Shown here: piece after piece, positions 16,614 to 25,638 of the stretch
How the letters are laid out: every line of letters begins with the position of its first letter
Position numbering within the stretch: the first letter of the stretch is position 1
NCBI RefSeq assembly: GCF_004025535.1
Contig: NZ_QJRG01000044.1
Coordinates: 62,001-126,000, forward strand
Direction of reading: 5' to 3'
DNA from: Pseudomonas alkylphenolica
GTDB taxonomy: Bacteria > Pseudomonadota > Gammaproteobacteria > Pseudomonadales > Pseudomonadaceae
Length of the DNA stretch: 64,000 bases
Made by a program: the position numbers and the translations under genes
The notes under the pieces: model-generated
Databases searched by the model: none
Told to the model about the DNA's origin: nothing
Seen by the model: only the letters and a program-made list of their open reading frames with translations

Positions 16614-18140
16614 GTGCCGCGTCGCATCATCAGAGCGCTCAATGCGCTCAGTGTCTGTGCCTTTAGCTTGACCTTGAGCGGCTGTATCGGAACCTGGGGC
16701 ATTGCCCCGCAAAGCAAGACGCTGCAAGCCAATACCCTGACCACCGACGAGGCGATCCGCGAGGCCGCCCGTGATGCCCACTGGCCAGCCCAGCAGTGGT
16801 GGCGCGCCTATGGCGATCCACAACTCGACCGCTGGATCGCCCTGGCCGTCAACGACAGCCCGAGCATGGCCATGGCCGCTGCACGGGTGCGTGAAGCCAA
16901 AGCCATGGCCGGCGTGGTCGAGTCTGCGGAGAAACTGCAGGTCAATGGCCAGTCGGCGATAAAGCGCCACAACTGGCCGGAAGACCAGTTCTACGGGCCG
17001 GGTGCGTTGTCCGGGGCCAATACCTGGGACAACAACGCCGCGCTGGGCTTCAGCTACGACCTGGACCTCTGGGGCCGTGAGCGCAATGCCAGTGAGCAGG
17101 CCGTGGACATGGCCCACATGAGCCCAGCGCAACTGCGCCAGGCCCAGCTGGAACTGCAGAACAACATCGTCAAGGTGTACATCCAGCTGTCTCTGCACTT
17201 TGCCCAGCGCGACATCGTCAAGGCCGAGCTCGAACAGCAGGAGCAGATCCTGGCGCTGGCCGAACGGCGCCTGGCCGGCGGCATCGGCACCCATTTCGAA
17301 GTCAGCCAGGCGCAAACCCCGCTGCCGGAAACCCACCGTCAGCTGGACGCGCTGAATGAAGAAATTGCCCTGGCGCGTAACCAGCTGGCGGCCCTGGCGG
17401 GCAAAGGCCCGGGGGAGGGCGCACAATTGCAGCGCCCGCAATTGACCCTCGGTGCCGCCTTGAAGCTGCCGTCGGCGCTGCCTGCCGAGCTGGTCGGCCA
17501 GCGTCCGGATGTGGTTGCCAGCCGCTGGCAGGTGGCCGCCCAGGCGCGCGGTATCGATGTCGCCCACGCCGGCTTTTTCCCCAATGTCGACCTGGTCGGC
17601 GGGCTGGGCTTCATGGCCACCGGTGGCGGCGCGCTGGAGTTCCTGACCGGGCGCAAGTTCAACTATAACGTGGGCCCGGCCATCAGCTTGCCGGTGTTCG
17701 ACGGCGGCCGTTTGCGCTCGGAGTTGGGCGTCGCCTCAGCCGGTTATGACATTGCCGTGGCGCACTACAACCAGACCGTGGTCGAAGCGCTCAAGGGCAT
17801 TTCCGACCAGTTGATCCGCCGCGAGTCGATGAACGAGCAGCAGCACTTTGCCGCCGAGTCGGTGGCCTCGGCGCAGAAAACCTACGACATCGCCATGATC
17901 GCCTTTCAGCGAGGCCTGACCGACTACCTGAATGTGCTCAACGCCCAGACCCTGCTGTTCCGCCAGCAGCAGATCCAGCAACAGGTCCAGGCTGCCCGCC
18001 TGACCGCGCATGCCGAACTGGTCACCGCCCTCGGTGGCGGGGTGGGCGCAGGCACCGATGTGCCGAGCGAAGATAAACAGCAAGCGCCGAAAACCCCGGC
18101 GACCCTGGCCATCTTCGACAAGCCGGGTCACGCCGAATGA
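16614..18140 (+). CDS. NodT-family outer-membrane efflux lipoprotein
   Basis: TolC-like channel. I choose GTG 16614 (508 residues) since it yields a compact lipoprotein signal with the lipobox LSGC at Cys24; the ORF extends 22 codons further without sense. Two outer-membrane efflux repeats with GFSYDLDLWGRERNASEQ near 150 and the second near 350. Ends in a Lys/Pro-rich tail. First gene of a four-gene operon; ATGA overlap with the FUSC gene. Confidence 0.88.
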   Translation: MPRRIIRALNALSVCAFSLTLSGCIGTWGIAPQSKTLQANTLTTDEAIREAARDAHWPAQQWWRAYGDPQLDRWIALAVNDSPSMAMAAARVREAKAMAGVVESAEKLQVNGQSAIKRHNWPEDQFYGPGALSGANTWDNNAALGFSYDLDLWGRERNASEQAVDMAHMSPAQLRQAQLELQNNIVKVYIQLSLHFAQRDIVKAELEQQEQILALAERRLAGGIGTHFEVSQAQTPLPETHRQLDALNEEIALARNQLAALAGKGPGEGAQLQRPQLTLGAALKLPSALPAELVGQRPDVVASRWQVAAQARGIDVAHAGFFPNVDLVGGLGFMATGGGALEFLTGRKFNYNVGPAISLPVFDGGRLRSELGVASAGYDIAVAHYNQTVVEALKGISDQLIRRESMNEQQHFAAESVASAQKTYDIAMIAFQRGLTDYLNVLNAQTLLFRQQQIQQQVQAARLTAHAELVTALGGGVGAGTDVPSEDKQQAPKTPATLAIFDKPGHAE

Positions 18141-20323
18141 GTGCCTTGACCCTGCCGTTTCGCTGGTTGGCCAGCCTTGAGTGGCGCCGGGGGTTCTTTG
18201 AGTGGGCACGTACCGATGGCGTGACCTGGGTGTATATCTTCAAGGTCCTCAGCGCGGCGTTTCTCACCCTGTGGCTGGCCATGCGCCTGGAGTTGCCGCA
18301 ACCGCGTACGGCGATGATCTCCGTGTTCATCGTCATGCAGCCGCAAAGCGGGCATGTGTTTGCCAAGAGCTTCTGGCGGCTGCTGGGGACCTTGGCCGGT
18401 TCCTCGATGATGGTTGCGCTGATCGCCATCTTTCCGCAGAACACTGAACTGTTCCTGCCAAGCCTGGCGATCTGGGTGGGCCTGTGTTCGGCCGGCGCCA
18501 TGCGCTACCGGACCTTCCAGGCCTATGGCTTCGTGCTGGCCGGCTACACCGCGGCGATGGTCGGCCTGCCGGCCCTGCAACACCCGGACGGGGCGTTCAT
18601 GGCGGCAGTGTGGCGGGTGCTGGAAATCTCCCTGGGCATTCTGGTCTCGACACTGGTCAGCGCTGCGATTCTTCCGCAGTCGGCCGGTGCGGCCATGCGC
18701 AACGCCTTGTACCAGCGCTTTGGCGTATTCGCCGGCTTCGTGACTGAAGGGCTGCGCGGTGATAGCCAGCGTGACCGCTTCGAAAGCAGCAACGTGCGCT
18801 TTATCGCCGAAGCGGTGGGCCTGGAAAGCCTGCGCAACGTGACTGCCTTCGAAGACCCGCACATGCGTCGGCGCAATGGGCGGCTAGGGCGCATGAACAG
18901 CGAGTTCATGGCCATCACTACGCGCTTCAATGCTTTGCACCAGCTACTAGAACGCCTGCGTTTACGCGGCCCGCTGCAAATCGTCACTGCCATCGAACCG
19001 GGCCTCAACGCCTTGGCCGAATTGCTCGATGGCTACGCCGGGCGGGCCTTGACCAGCCCCGATGCGGCACGCCTGGCCGGGCAGCTGGCTGCCTACAAGG
19101 AAGGCTTGCCGGAGCGGGTGCGCAGTTTGCGCGCCGCGTATGTCGAAACCGGCCCGACCGACGCTGACCTGCTGGACTTTCATACCGCCTACGAACTGCT
19201 CTACCGCTTCGTCGATGACCTGCACAACTATGCGTTGACGCACGCCTCGCTGGCCGACCACAACCATGCCCGTGAGCAGTGGGACGAGCCTTACGTGGCG
19301 CAAACCAACTGGATGGTGTCGTTGGCTGCGGGTGTTCGCGCCTCGTTCATCCTGCTGGTGCTCGGCAGCTTCTGGATTCTCACGGCCTGGCCCAGCGGGG
19401 CGATGATGACCCTGATCGCCGCCGCCACGGTGGGGCTCTCGGCGGCCACGCCCAACCCCAAGCGCATGTCGTTCCAGATGGCCTGCGGCACCTTGCTGGG
19501 TGCCTTTGTCGGCTTCTTCGAAACCTTCTTTGTGTTTCCCTGGATCGACGGCTTCCCCTTGCTCTGCCTGGTGCTGGCGCCGGTGTTCGTGTTCGGTGCC
19601 TTTCTCGCATCGCGCCCGGCGTATGCCGGCTATGGCCTGGGGTTGCTGATTTTCTTCGGCACAGGTTCGGTACCGGACAACCTGACCGTCTACAACCCCT
19701 ACAACTTCATCAACGACTACATCGCCATGGTCATCGGCATGCTGGTCTGCGCCGCCGCCGGGGCAATCATCCTGCCGCCCAACAGCCGCTGGTTGTGGCG
19801 TCGCCTCGAGCACGACCTGCGCAGCCAGGTGCTGTTTGCCATCAGCGGTCGTCTGCGCGGGCTGGGTTCGGCATTCGAAAGCCGTACCCGCGACTTGCTG
19901 CACCAGGCCTATGGCCTGGCGGCGGGCAAGCCGATGGTGCAGAGCAGTTTGCTGCGCTGGATGTTCCTGGTGCTGGAGGTGGGCCACGCGATCATCGAGC
20001 TGCGCAAGGAGCAGGCGATTCTGCCGGTTCACCCCTGCTACGCCGAGTCGCAACCCTGGCGCCAGGCGATCCGCGTCATGGGCCGGGCGTTGACCCGGCT
20101 GTTCCTGCAACCGAGCGCGAGCAATCACGAGCGTGCGCTGGTGGCGGTGGATCACGCCATCAGCCGGGTGCAGGCCACCGACGAACCCTTTGCCCGGCAC
20201 TTCGACACCTCGGCGCTGCGCCGGGTGCAGAGTTACCTGCACTTCATCCGTACTTCACTGCTCGACCCCCAGTCGCCGCTTGCCGCCCTGGCCCCGGCCC
20301 AAGGACTGCCCCATGCCCCGTGA
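18137..20323 (+). CDS. FUSC-family (AaeB-like) aromatic acid efflux pump
   Basis: 728 residues. N-terminal membrane block of about five helices (residues 30-180), a central cytosolic helical stretch, then a second membrane block (about 390-550) and a C-terminal cytosolic tail. This duplicated arrangement is that of fusaric acid resistance/p-hydroxybenzoate exporters. Overlaps the DUF1656 gene by 11 bp. Works with the small DUF1656 protein, the HlyD-type adaptor and the OM lipoprotein encoded in the same operon. Confidence 0.9.
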   Translation: MSALTLPFRWLASLEWRRGFFEWARTDGVTWVYIFKVLSAAFLTLWLAMRLELPQPRTAMISVFIVMQPQSGHVFAKSFWRLLGTLAGSSMMVALIAIFPQNTELFLPSLAIWVGLCSAGAMRYRTFQAYGFVLAGYTAAMVGLPALQHPDGAFMAAVWRVLEISLGILVSTLVSAAILPQSAGAAMRNALYQRFGVFAGFVTEGLRGDSQRDRFESSNVRFIAEAVGLESLRNVTAFEDPHMRRRNGRLGRMNSEFMAITTRFNALHQLLERLRLRGPLQIVTAIEPGLNALAELLDGYAGRALTSPDAARLAGQLAAYKEGLPERVRSLRAAYVETGPTDADLLDFHTAYELLYRFVDDLHNYALTHASLADHNHAREQWDEPYVAQTNWMVSLAAGVRASFILLVLGSFWILTAWPSGAMMTLIAAATVGLSAATPNPKRMSFQMACGTLLGAFVGFFETFFVFPWIDGFPLLCLVLAPVFVFGAFLASRPAYAGYGLGLLIFFGTGSVPDNLTVYNPYNFINDYIAMVIGMLVCAAAGAIILPPNSRWLWRRLEHDLRSQVLFAISGRLRGLGSAFESRTRDLLHQAYGLAAGKPMVQSSLLRWMFLVLEVGHAIIELRKEQAILPVHPCYAESQPWRQAIRVMGRALTRLFLQPSASNHERALVAVDHAISRVQATDEPFARHFDTSALRRVQSYLHFIRTSLLDPQSPLAALAPAQGLPHAP

Positions 20324-20513
20324 AATCGCCTTCCATGGCGTCTACATGCCGACCATGACCCTGATGTTCCTGTTTGCCGCCGGGCTTGCATGGGGCCTGG
20401 ACCGCTTTATCGCCAGCGTCGATGGCTACCGCTTCTTCTGGCACCCGGCGCTGCTGCGCCTGTGCCTGTTTATCTGCTTGTTCGGTTCCATGGCCCTGAC
20501 TCTCTACCGTTGA
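20313..20513 (+). CDS. DUF1656 (AaeX-like) small membrane protein
   Basis: 66 residues from ATG 20313, two hydrophobic helices, starting MPREIAFHGVYMPT. Small DUF1656 proteins accompany AaeA/AaeB type pumps almost without exception. Overlaps the end of the FUSC gene. Confidence 0.85.
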   Translation: MPREIAFHGVYMPTMTLMFLFAAGLAWGLDRFIASVDGYRFFWHPALLRLCLFICLFGSMALTLYR

Positions 20514-20523
20514 GACCCTGTTG

Positions 20524-21420
20524 ATGAAAAAGTTTTTCAGCCTGATCGCCACCTTGCTCGTGCTGGCTGCTGCCGTGGTGATCGGCCGGCAGCTCTGGGA
20601 GCATTACATGAACACGCCCTGGACCCGGGACGGGCGGGTGCGTGCCGACATCATCAACGTCGCCGCCGACGTACCGGGCTATGTGGTCGATGTACCGGTG
20701 CGCGACAACCAGCTGGTGAAGAAGGGTGAACTGCTGATGCAGATCGACCCGGAGCACTACGAAGTTGCGGTCAAGCAGGCGCAGGCGCTGGTGGCATCGC
20801 GCAAGGCCACCTGGGAGATGCGCAAGGTCAACGCTCACCGGCGTGCCGACATGGACAACCTGGTGATCTCGCGGGAGAACCGCGATGACGCCAGCAACAT
20901 CGCCAATTCGGCCCTGGCCGATTACCAGCAGGCCCAGGCGCAACTGGCCGCGGCCGAGCTGGATCTCAAGCGCACCCGCATCCTGGCCACCGTCGACGGC
21001 TACGTGACCAACCTCAACGTGCACCGTGGCGATTATGCGCGTACCGGTGACCCGAAGATGGCGGTGGTCGACAAAGATTCGTTCTGGGTCTACGGCTTCT
21101 TCGAGGAAACCAAGCTGCCGCATGTGAAGGTTGGCGACCAGGCCGAACTGCAGATGATGAGCGGTGAGCGGCTCAAGGGCCACGTGGAGAGCATTTCGCG
21201 GGGCATCTATGACCGTGACAACCCGGAGAGCCGCGAGCTGATCGCCGACGTCAACCCGACCTTCAACTGGGTGCGCCTGGCCCAGCGGGTGCCGGTGCGG
21301 ATTCACATCGACGAAGTGCCGGAAGGCTTTTTGCTGGCGGCGGGGACGACCTGCACGGTGGTGGTCAAGCCGGTGAAAGACGCTCCGGCTGGCGCGAATC
21401 CACCAGCACCGGGCAGCTGA
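20524..21420 (+). CDS. HlyD-family periplasmic adaptor (AaeA-like)
   Basis: 298 residues. One N-terminal membrane helix (FSLIATLLVLAAAVVIG), lipoyl half-motifs on both sides of a coiled-coil hairpin (VADVPGYVVDVPVRDNQ; RTRILATVDGYVTNLNV), and a beta-barrel domain. ATG 20524 chosen over TTG 20521. Last gene of the FUSC operon; its final 56 bp overlap the convergent universal stress gene. Confidence 0.88.
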   Translation: MKKFFSLIATLLVLAAAVVIGRQLWEHYMNTPWTRDGRVRADIINVAADVPGYVVDVPVRDNQLVKKGELLMQIDPEHYEVAVKQAQALVASRKATWEMRKVNAHRRADMDNLVISRENRDDASNIANSALADYQQAQAQLAAAELDLKRTRILATVDGYVTNLNVHRGDYARTGDPKMAVVDKDSFWVYGFFEETKLPHVKVGDQAELQMMSGERLKGHVESISRGIYDRDNPESRELIADVNPTFNWVRLAQRVPVRIHIDEVPEGFLLAAGTTCTVVVKPVKDAPAGANPPAPGS

Positions 21421-21823
21421 CCTGATCGATGACCTTGCTGCTGATCGACGGATCCAGCAGTCGCCCCAGGCGGTTCAGGTGGCGGTGGCCCATGATGATC
21501 AGGGTGCAGTCGAGGCGCCTGGCTTCACTGACGATCGCCGTCACCGGGTCACCCTGAACCAGTCGCCCTTCAGCGTCGAAGCCCAATGCGCGAAGCTGCT
21601 GCACCGCGCTGTGCAGCGCCTGTTCGGCATGCCGCTGCTCATCGCTGGCCGCCGGAAATTCCTGTTGCTCGTACGCTCCGATCTCGCTCAAGGCAAAGGC
21701 GCTGTCAATCGCCAGCACCACCTGCAGGGGGTGAACCTCGGCCCGGCAGTACTGCCGGGCAAGTTCCAGCAAGCCGTGGCAGGCACTCGAGCCATCGATG
21801 GCGATCAACACGGTACGGGTCAT
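21365..21823 (-). CDS. Universal stress protein (UspA family)
   Basis: 152 residues from ATG 21823, starting MTRTVLIAIDGSSACHGLLEL. The alpha/beta nucleotide-binding fold is evident: VLIAIDGS at strand 1, LIIMGHRHLNRLGRLLDPSIS near the C-terminus in the ATP-loop position, and CPVLVD as the last strand. The G-x2-G-x9-G(S/T) loop is not matched exactly, so ATP binding is uncertain. Role unknown. Antisense overlap of 56 bp with the adaptor gene. Confidence 0.83.
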   Translation of the reverse strand: MTRTVLIAIDGSSACHGLLELARQYCRAEVHPLQVVLAIDSAFALSEIGAYEQQEFPAASDEQRHAEQALHSAVQQLRALGFDAEGRLVQGDPVTAIVSEARRLDCTLIIMGHRHLNRLGRLLDPSISSKVIDQVSCPVLVDSRQPERLSPA

Positions 21824-21988
21824 GCAGGGCTCCACTGGGCAAGGGACGAACCGCCCATTGTTGGCCATGCACTGGCGCGGATAAAGCCCTTGGGCTGCAC
21901 TGTGTAGTTGCGTCTGACGCAACCCGGAAGGCGCTGCCAAGCTGTTAACATCATTGCTTGTTCACCCCTTGCTGATGGATACCTGGCC

Positions 21989-22894
21989 ATGCAGATCCCG
22001 GATATGAACCTGTTGGTTGCCCTTGACGCCCTGCTCGACGAAGGCAGTGTGGTGGGGGCCGCGCGGCGCATGAATCTGAGCCCTGCAGCCATGAGCCGGA
22101 CCCTGGGGCGAATCCGCGATGCGATTGGCGACCCGATCCTGGTGCGCGCCGGTCGCGGCCTGGTGCCCACACCCCGGGCGCTGGCCCTGCACGAGCAGGT
22201 GCGGGCGCTGGTCGAGCAGGCCGGGCTGGTGTTTCGCAGCCGCGAGGAAGTCGATCTGAGCACCCTCGACCGCGCCTTCAATATCCGCACCAACGACTTG
22301 TTCATTGCGCTGTACGGTGCCCAGTTGCTGCACATGATGCATGAGCAGGCGCCGCATACGGTGCTGCGCTTCGTGCCCGAAGGCGGTACGGACGACGACG
22401 CGGTGTTGCGCGACGGGCGCACCGACCTGATCGTCAGTTCGACCATCGACCTGGGCCCGGAAATCAAGGTGCAGAGCCTGTTCAACACCATCTACGTTGG
22501 CCTGGCACGTCAGGATCACCCGATCTTCGATGGCGAAATCACCCCCGAGCGTTTCGCCGCCTACCCGCAGATCAGTGTGTCGCGCCGGGGCCGGGCCAAT
22601 GGCCCGATCGATATCGAACTGGGCAACTACAAGGTGCAACGGCGTGTGGCGCTGATCACCCCGAGTTTCCACTCGGCGATGTTCTCCCTGCCGGATTCCG
22701 ACCTGCTGCTGCCGATGCCGGCGAATATTCTCAGCAGTGTCACCAAGCTGGGCTTGCCGTTGCGCTCGTTCCGCATTCCGCTGCCGATGGAGCGTGTCAC
22801 CGTGATGCAGGCCTGGCACCCACGTTTCGACAACGACCCGGCCCATCGCTGGCTGCGCCAGACCCTGAGGGCGTGCTGTAGCGACAGCGCGTAA
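21989..22894 (+). CDS. LysR-family regulator, probably of the following MFS efflux operon
   Basis: 301 residues from ATG 21989. HTH with LVALDALLDEGSVVGAARRMNLSPAAMSRTLGRIRD, then a NodD/NahR-like ligand domain. Codirectional with and 109 bp before the MFS gene, whose operon is its likely target. The upstream ORF extension to 21908 has no family resemblance. Confidence 0.85.
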   Translation: MQIPDMNLLVALDALLDEGSVVGAARRMNLSPAAMSRTLGRIRDAIGDPILVRAGRGLVPTPRALALHEQVRALVEQAGLVFRSREEVDLSTLDRAFNIRTNDLFIALYGAQLLHMMHEQAPHTVLRFVPEGGTDDDAVLRDGRTDLIVSSTIDLGPEIKVQSLFNTIYVGLARQDHPIFDGEITPERFAAYPQISVSRRGRANGPIDIELGNYKVQRRVALITPSFHSAMFSLPDSDLLLPMPANILSSVTKLGLPLRSFRIPLPMERVTVMQAWHPRFDNDPAHRWLRQTLRACCSDSA

Positions 22895-23003
22895 CGGACG
22901 GATTGCGTTTGCTGCACTAGTAAACTGCCAATATGTCAGTTTTCGTCAGCATTAACGCTTCATAGACTTCTGGCGGTGGTTATTCCCGTTCCAGAGGCCC
23001 TTG

Positions 23004-24545
23004 ATGAGTTCGTTGACTGCGCAGCCTGTTGCTGCCGCCCCCGCGCCTGTGGCCGCACCTGCAGCAACGACCGGTTTTGGCCTGCGCATTGTGGTCGGGC
23101 TGCTCGGCGTGTTGCTGGCGGTGTTGTGTGCCGGCCTCAACGAAATGGTCACCAAGGCATCGCTGGCCGATATCCGTGGCGCGATGTTCATCGGCGCCGA
23201 CGAAGGCGCCTGGCTGATCGCGGTGTACGCGGCGGCTTCGGTGTCGGCCATGGCCTTTTCGCCCTGGTTGGCGGTGACCTTTTCCCTGCGCCGCTACACG
23301 CTCTGCGCGATCAGCGCCTTTGCACTGCTGGGGCTGTTGCAACCCTATGCGCCGAACCTGTCGAGCCTGATGCTGCTGCGCATTCTGCAGGGCCTGGCGT
23401 CTGGCGCATTGCCGCCGATGTTGATGAGCGTCGCCCTGCGTTTCCTGCCGCCTGGCATCAAGGTCTACGGCCTCGCCGGCTATGCCCTGACCGCCACCTT
23501 CGGGCCGAACCTGGGCACGCCGCTGGCGGGGTTGTGGACTGAATACGTCGGCTGGCAGTGGGCGTTCTGGCAGATCATTGCCCCGTCGATGCTGGCCATG
23601 GTCTGTGTGGCCTGGGGCCTGCCGCAGGACCCGCTGCGCCTTGAGCGCTTCAAGCAGTTCGACTGGCGCGGGCTGTTGCTCGGCCTGCCGGCGATCTGTT
23701 CGCTGGTCATCGGCCTGACCCTGGGTGACCGCTTGGGCTGGTTCGACTCGCGAATGATCTGCTGGCTGCTCGGCGGTGGGGTGCTGTTGCTGGTGCTGTT
23801 CCTGTACAACGAGTGGTCGGAGCCGTTGCCGTTCTTCAAGCTGCAGATGCTCAAGACGCGCAACCTCACCCACGCCCTGGTGACCTTGTTCGGCGTGCTG
23901 ATCGTGCTGACCGCGGTGATCCTCATTCCTTCCAGCTACCTGGCACAGATTCAGGGCTACCGGCCGGCACAAACCGCGCCCTTGTTGTTGCTGGTGGCCG
24001 TGCCGCAACTGCTGGCCCTGCCGCTGACTGCAGCACTGTGCAATATCCGCGCGGTCGACTGCCGCTGGGTGCTGGCCGCCGGGCTGGGCATGCTGGCGCT
24101 GTCGTGCGCGCTGGGCACGCAACTGACCAGCGTATGGATTCGCGACAATTTCTACCTGCTGCAGATGCTGCACATTTTCGGTCAGCCGATGGCGGTGTTG
24201 CCGCTGCTGATGCTCGCCACCGGTGGCATGACCCCGCAGGACGGCCCGTTCGCATCGGCCTGGTTCAACACGGTCAAGGGCCTGGCTTCGGTAGTGGCAA
24301 CCGGGTTGCTGGAGGCGCTCACCACCCTGCGCCGGCATTTTCACTCGAACATGCTGGTCGACAATCTGGGCAACTCGCCACTGGCCGACGGCACGGCGCC
24401 GGGGCTGGCGTCACGCATTCACGAGCAGGCGCTGGTACTGACTTCGGCGGACCTCTACCTGTGCATGGCGCTGCTGGCTGCGGCGCTGATCATGCTGATT
24501 CCTTTTGTCCCTACACGGATCTACCCACCGCGTGCGGTGGCCTAG
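23004..24545 (+). CDS. MFS transporter, DHA2/EmrB type, 14 helices
   Basis: 513 residues. Drug:H+ antiporter features: DIRGAMFIGADEGAWLIAVY in helix 1-2 and RILQGLASGALPPMLMSVA in helix 4-5, with the GTPLAGLWTEYVGWQWAFW antiporter motif C region. Forms a tripartite system with the HlyD adaptor and OM lipoprotein that follow within 25 bp and by overlap. Substrate not predictable. ATG 23004 preferred over TTG 23001. Confidence 0.88.
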   Translation: MSSLTAQPVAAAPAPVAAPAATTGFGLRIVVGLLGVLLAVLCAGLNEMVTKASLADIRGAMFIGADEGAWLIAVYAAASVSAMAFSPWLAVTFSLRRYTLCAISAFALLGLLQPYAPNLSSLMLLRILQGLASGALPPMLMSVALRFLPPGIKVYGLAGYALTATFGPNLGTPLAGLWTEYVGWQWAFWQIIAPSMLAMVCVAWGLPQDPLRLERFKQFDWRGLLLGLPAICSLVIGLTLGDRLGWFDSRMICWLLGGGVLLLVLFLYNEWSEPLPFFKLQMLKTRNLTHALVTLFGVLIVLTAVILIPSSYLAQIQGYRPAQTAPLLLLVAVPQLLALPLTAALCNIRAVDCRWVLAAGLGMLALSCALGTQLTSVWIRDNFYLLQMLHIFGQPMAVLPLLMLATGGMTPQDGPFASAWFNTVKGLASVVATGLLEALTTLRRHFHSNMLVDNLGNSPLADGTAPGLASRIHEQALVLTSADLYLCMALLAAALIMLIPFVPTRIYPPRAVA

Positions 24546-24567
24546 TGCACTGCTTCGAGAGCCTTTC

Positions 24568-25638
24568 ATGACGACTGTAACGACCCATAGAAAAACCGCC
24601 TTGATCGTCGCCGCGCTAGCCGTTGCCGGCGTGCTCGGGATTGCCGGCCCGTTGTTGCTGGGCAGCGCTGATGAGCAAAGCACCAACGACGCCTATGTCT
24701 ACGCTGACTACACCGTCATCGCGCCGAAAGTGCCGGGTTTTATCAAGCAGGTGCTGGTCGAAGACAACCAGCAGGTCAGCGCCGGTCAGGTATTGGCCCT
24801 GATCGACGACCGCGACTACCAGGCCGCACTGGCGGCGGCGCAGGCGCAACTGCTGGTGTCGACCGCCCAGCGCCACAACGCCCGGGCCACGCTGGAGCGC
24901 CAGGCCTCGTTGATCGACCAGGCGCAAGCTGCGGTCAGCGCTGCCCAGGCCGAGACGGCGTTTGCCGACCACGAGCTGACGCGCCATAGCCGCCTGGCCG
25001 AGCAGGGCGCCGGTACCGTGCAGAATGCCCAACAGGCCCGCAGCAGGGTGGACCAGGCCCGCGCCCGGTTGGCCAACGCCCAGGCGGCGCTGGCCGCTGC
25101 CCGCAAGCAGGTGGACATTCTTAGCGCCGAAGTCGACAGCGCCGAAGGGGGCCTCAAGCATGCTCAAGCGAGTCTTGAACGCGCCGAGCTCGATCTGTCC
25201 TACACGCGGATCGTTGCGCCTATCGACGGGATGGTCGGTGAGCGCGCGCTGCGCGTGGGCGCCTACGTCAATCCGGGGGCACGCCTGCTGTCGGTGGTGC
25301 CGCTTGCGCAGGCCTATGTGGTCGGCAACTTTCAGGAAACCCAGCTGACCCACGTGCAGCCCGGGCAGCCGGTGCTTATCGAGGTCGATACTTTTGCCGG
25401 CGAGCCGTTGCACGGTCACGTCGAGAGTATTGCCCCGGCCACCGGCGTTACCTTCGCGGCGGTCAAGCCGGACAACGCCACCGGTAACTTCACCAAGGTG
25501 GTGCAGCGCATTCCGGTGAAAATCGTCTTTGATGCTGATCAGGCGATGTTGCAGCGCTTGCGGGTGGGCATGTCGGTGGTGGCAAAAATCGACACAGGCG
25601 CCACCCTCGCCACGGGTAAAAAGGTCAGCGCCCGATGA
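24568..25638 (+). CDS. HlyD/EmrA-family adaptor
   Basis: 356 residues: N-terminal anchor (ALIVAALAVAGVLGIAGPL), first lipoyl half VIAPKVPGFIKQVLVEDNQ, a long Ala/Gln-rich coiled-coil hairpin (about 85-200), second lipoyl half LSYTRIVAPIDGMVGERAL, then beta-barrel. Longer coiled coil than the AaeA-like adaptor at 20524, as expected for EmrA. Overlaps the OM lipoprotein gene by ATGA. Confidence 0.88.
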   Translation: MTTVTTHRKTALIVAALAVAGVLGIAGPLLLGSADEQSTNDAYVYADYTVIAPKVPGFIKQVLVEDNQQVSAGQVLALIDDRDYQAALAAAQAQLLVSTAQRHNARATLERQASLIDQAQAAVSAAQAETAFADHELTRHSRLAEQGAGTVQNAQQARSRVDQARARLANAQAALAAARKQVDILSAEVDSAEGGLKHAQASLERAELDLSYTRIVAPIDGMVGERALRVGAYVNPGARLLSVVPLAQAYVVGNFQETQLTHVQPGQPVLIEVDTFAGEPLHGHVESIAPATGVTFAAVKPDNATGNFTKVVQRIPVKIVFDADQAMLQRLRVGMSVVAKIDTGATLATGKKVSAR